This document shows positions 62,011 through 64,000 of a DNA stretch of 64,000 nt, one piece after another. How positions within the stretch are numbered: the first letter of the stretch is position 1; each line of letters starts with the position of its first letter. The stretch comes from Nephrocerus scutellatus (Eukaryota > Arthropoda > Insecta > Diptera > Pipunculidae), in assembly GCA_947095585.1 (NCBI GenBank), contig OX352761.1:86432419-86496418 (forward strand). The letters run 5' to 3'. The position numbers and the translations under genes are program-made. The notes under the pieces were generated by a model. The model saw only the letters and a list, made by a program, of their open reading frames with translations, searched no databases and had not been told where the DNA came from.

Positions 62011-62104
62011 TACCCCAAAAACATAATTTGACGATTATAAAAAAAAAAAAACAATGGAAAAATAAAATTTTTATTATTATTATTTATTCATTACCCAGTT
62101 AATG
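62011..62104. other. AT-rich spacer
   Basis: A 12-base A run and an ATT triplet run; nothing else. Confidence 0.4.
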
Positions 62105-62660
62105 GCTAAAACACAGTATAGCGTACAAAGGGTTAGGGCTTTGAGACACATCTCTCCCGAAAGCTCCCACGGAGCAGTTCTCGAAAATCGCAATCTGGTT
62201 TGGGGCTCACGCCCCGTTTCTGAGAGAGAAGCTTCTAAAGATTGCATTTATTTTCAGAAAAGTGCGTTTTTCTCAGTTACGCGAGGGAAGTATGGGGGTT
62301 AATTGGTACCAAATGAAAGCTGAAATTTTTACCGACACAACCATGCCATTTTTAGGGGCGTGGCCCTTTTATTTCATCAAAATGACAGTATAGCGTACAA
62401 AGGGTTAGGGCTTTGAGACACATCTCTCCCGAAAGCTCCCAGGGAGCAGTTCTCGAAAATCGCCATCTGGTTTGGGATTTACGCCCCGTTTCTGAGAGAG
62501 GAGCTTCTAAAGATTGTATTTATTATCAGAAAAGTGAGTTTTTCTCAGTGACGCGAAGGAAGTATGGAGGTTAATTGGTATCATATAAAAGACAATAAAA
62601 ATACCGTTCGTTTAAAAAAAAATTAAGTCAATCAAACCCAATTCGGCAGACTTAGAATCA
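62105..62660. repeat. 275-bp tandem dimer
   Basis: CAGTATAGCGTACAAAGGGT starts at about 62113 and again at about 62387, and the two units are alike for most of their length (TTTGAGACACATCTCTCCCG, then GGAGCAGTTCTCGAAAATCG). The second copy fades after TAATTGGTATC. Confidence 0.85.
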
Positions 62661-62879
62661 AAAACTGACTTTTCCATTTAGGTTAAATAGTGGGCGTGTT
62701 TTTAGGGGGCTGGTGTAAATTTTGGTTTTAAATTAAAGGTGAATAATAGTTCTACACAGCCATACTGTTTTTATGAGCGTGGTCATATTTAAGAGAAGGT
62801 GGATCAATTTATATTCATTACATACGATTGAGTTTTTTCATGCAAATAAAAGTGATGATGGGATTCCATTGCCCAAATG
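62661..62879. other. Spacer between tandem repeats
   Basis: AT-rich DNA with GGGCGTGTTTTTAGGGGGCT and GAGCGTGGTCATATTT words that resemble GGGGCGTGGCCCTTTTAT in the 275-bp dimer. No gene is seen. Confidence 0.45.
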
Positions 62880-63974
62880 GTTTATATTCAGATTTGAGTT
62901 TTCCTTTTAAAAAGCGTAAAAGTGTAAAAAACGGTGCGCTTAATTAATTTATATTGAGATAGGAGTTTTTTCTTTTAAAAAGGGTTTTTGTAAATTATGC
63001 ACGCACTCTATAATACAGTGCGCTCAATTAATTTATATTGAGATATGAGTTTTTCCTTTTAAAAAGCGTTTTTGTAAATTATGCACGCACTCTAAAATAC
63101 AGTGCGCTCAATTAATTTATATTGAGATATGAGTTTTTCCTTTTAAAAAGGGTTTTTGTAAATTATGCACGCACTCTAAAATACAGTGCGCTCAATTAAT
63201 TTATATTGAGATATGAGTTTTTCCTTTTAAAAAGCGTTTTTGTAAATTATGCACGCACTCTAAAATACAGTGCGCTCAATTAATTTATATTGAGATAGGA
63301 GTGTTTCCTTTTAAAAAGCGTTTTTGTAAATTATGCACGCACTCTAAAATACAGTGCGCTCAATTAATTTATATTGAGATAGGAGTTTTTCCTTTTAAAA
63401 AGCGTTTTTGTAAATTATGCACGCACTCCAAAAAATACAGTGCGCTCAATTAATTTATATTGAGATAGGAGTTTTTCCTTTTAAAAAGCGTTTTTGTAAA
63501 TTATGCACGCACTCTAAAATACAGCGCGCTCAATTAATTTATTTTGAGATAGGAGTTTTTCCTTTCAAAAAGCGTTTTTGTAAATTATGCACGCACTCTA
63601 AAATACAGTGCGCTCAATTAATTTATATTGAGATAGGAGTTTTTCCTTTCAAAAAGCGTTTTTGTAAATTATGCACGCACTCTAAAATACAGTGCGCTCA
63701 ATTAATTTATATTGAGATAGGAGTTTTTCCTTTTAAAAAGCGTTTTTGTAAATTATGCACGCACTCTAAAATACAGTGCGCTCAATTAATTTATATTGAG
63801 ATAGGAGTTTTTCCTTTTAAAAAGCGTTTTTGTAAATTATGCACGCACTCTAAAATACAGTGCGCTCAATTAATTTATATTGAGATAGGAGTTTTTCCTT
63901 TTAAAAAGCGTTTTTGTAAATTATGCACGCACTCAAAAAAAAAAACAGTGCGCTCAATTAATTTATATTGAGAG
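62880..63974. repeat. 84-bp satellite, about 13 copies
   Basis: Thirteen units of 84 bp built of GTGCGCTCAATTAATTTATA, TTGAGATAGGAG, CCTTTTAAAAAGCG and GTAAATTATGCACGCACTC. The first units are the most diverged and the later ones nearly identical. Since 84 equals 28 codons, several units read through without a stop, giving a 28-residue repeat that is an artefact of length. Confidence 0.95.
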
Positions 63975-64000
63975 ACGAAATTGCATTATAGTTCCGGCTT
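63971..64000 (-). repeat. 30-bp element end at satellite border
   Basis: The last 30 bases are the exact inverse of 29733-29762 (AAGCCGGAACTATAATGCAA and onward). Confidence 0.6.

Noticed and set aside
63417..63971. A 184-codon open frame with 28-residue repeats as a protein gene
   Set aside because: It is the 84-bp satellite read in a frame kept open by its length; there is no start context, and the diverged units break the frame.

Overview
The window is eukaryotic and very probably from an insect, most likely a fly. It holds one recognisable host gene, the 5' part of the GCN1 homologue, with short AT-rich introns. Almost everything else is AT-rich mobile DNA of kinds common in insects: BEL/Pao, Copia with an internal initiator-tRNA primer site, Gypsy elements (one with an insect-type env remnant), Jockey-, CR1-, RTE- and I/Loa-like LINEs, a tRNA-derived SINE, TIR elements and satellites. 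The fly assignment is an inference from this repertoire. No rRNA genes, CRISPR arrays or bacterial operons were seen.

Layout. 1-9 kb: a decayed BEL/Pao element carrying a SINE, a 5'-truncated Jockey-like LINE ending in a CAA microsatellite, an RTE-like fragment, and a solo LTR with target duplications. 9-16 kb: two fairly complete minus-strand LINEs, one CR1-like and one RTE-like. 16-23 kb: small non-autonomous repeats, including a near-identical 986-bp tandem duplication, a TIR element of about 470 bp, a foldback element and an array of covarying hairpins. 23-25 kb: a Gypsy gag-protease-RT remnant fused to an RTE-like fragment. 26.1-27.6 kb: three minus-strand GCN1 exons covering roughly the first 363 codons. 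28.7-29.5 kb: a second covarying-hairpin array. 30.4-35.2 kb: a Copia element bounded by LTRs and 5-bp target duplications. 35.6-39 kb: a second Copia fragment and an EN-RT LINE. 39.2-43.3 kb: a BEL element split by a TIR transposon, which is itself split by a third Copia element. 43.3-53.8 kb: an RNase H-bearing LINE split cleanly by an 8.28-kb errantivirus-like Gypsy element. 53.8-55.5 kb: a second EN-RT LINE copy. 56.4-62 kb: another Gypsy element with a head-to-tail LTR-LTR junction and minisatellites in its LTRs. 62.1-64 kb: a 275-bp dimer and an 84-bp satellite.

How it works together. The host contribution is GCN1, the ribosome-associated activator of GCN2 in the amino-acid starvation response. 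Its third intron must run beyond the window edge, or at least through 26 kb of transposon-filled DNA. The mobile elements are mostly dead, with stops, frameshifts and lost catalytic residues. Exact junctions and target duplications still allow the order of insertion to be read: BEL, then TIR transposon, then Copia; and LINE, then Gypsy.

The most unusual signal is a repeat family at 20.4-21.0 kb (minus orientation) and 28.8-29.5 kb (plus orientation). A conserved C-run/G-run core is flanked in each copy by different but mutually complementary arms, which looks like preserved base pairing rather than simple sequence repetition.
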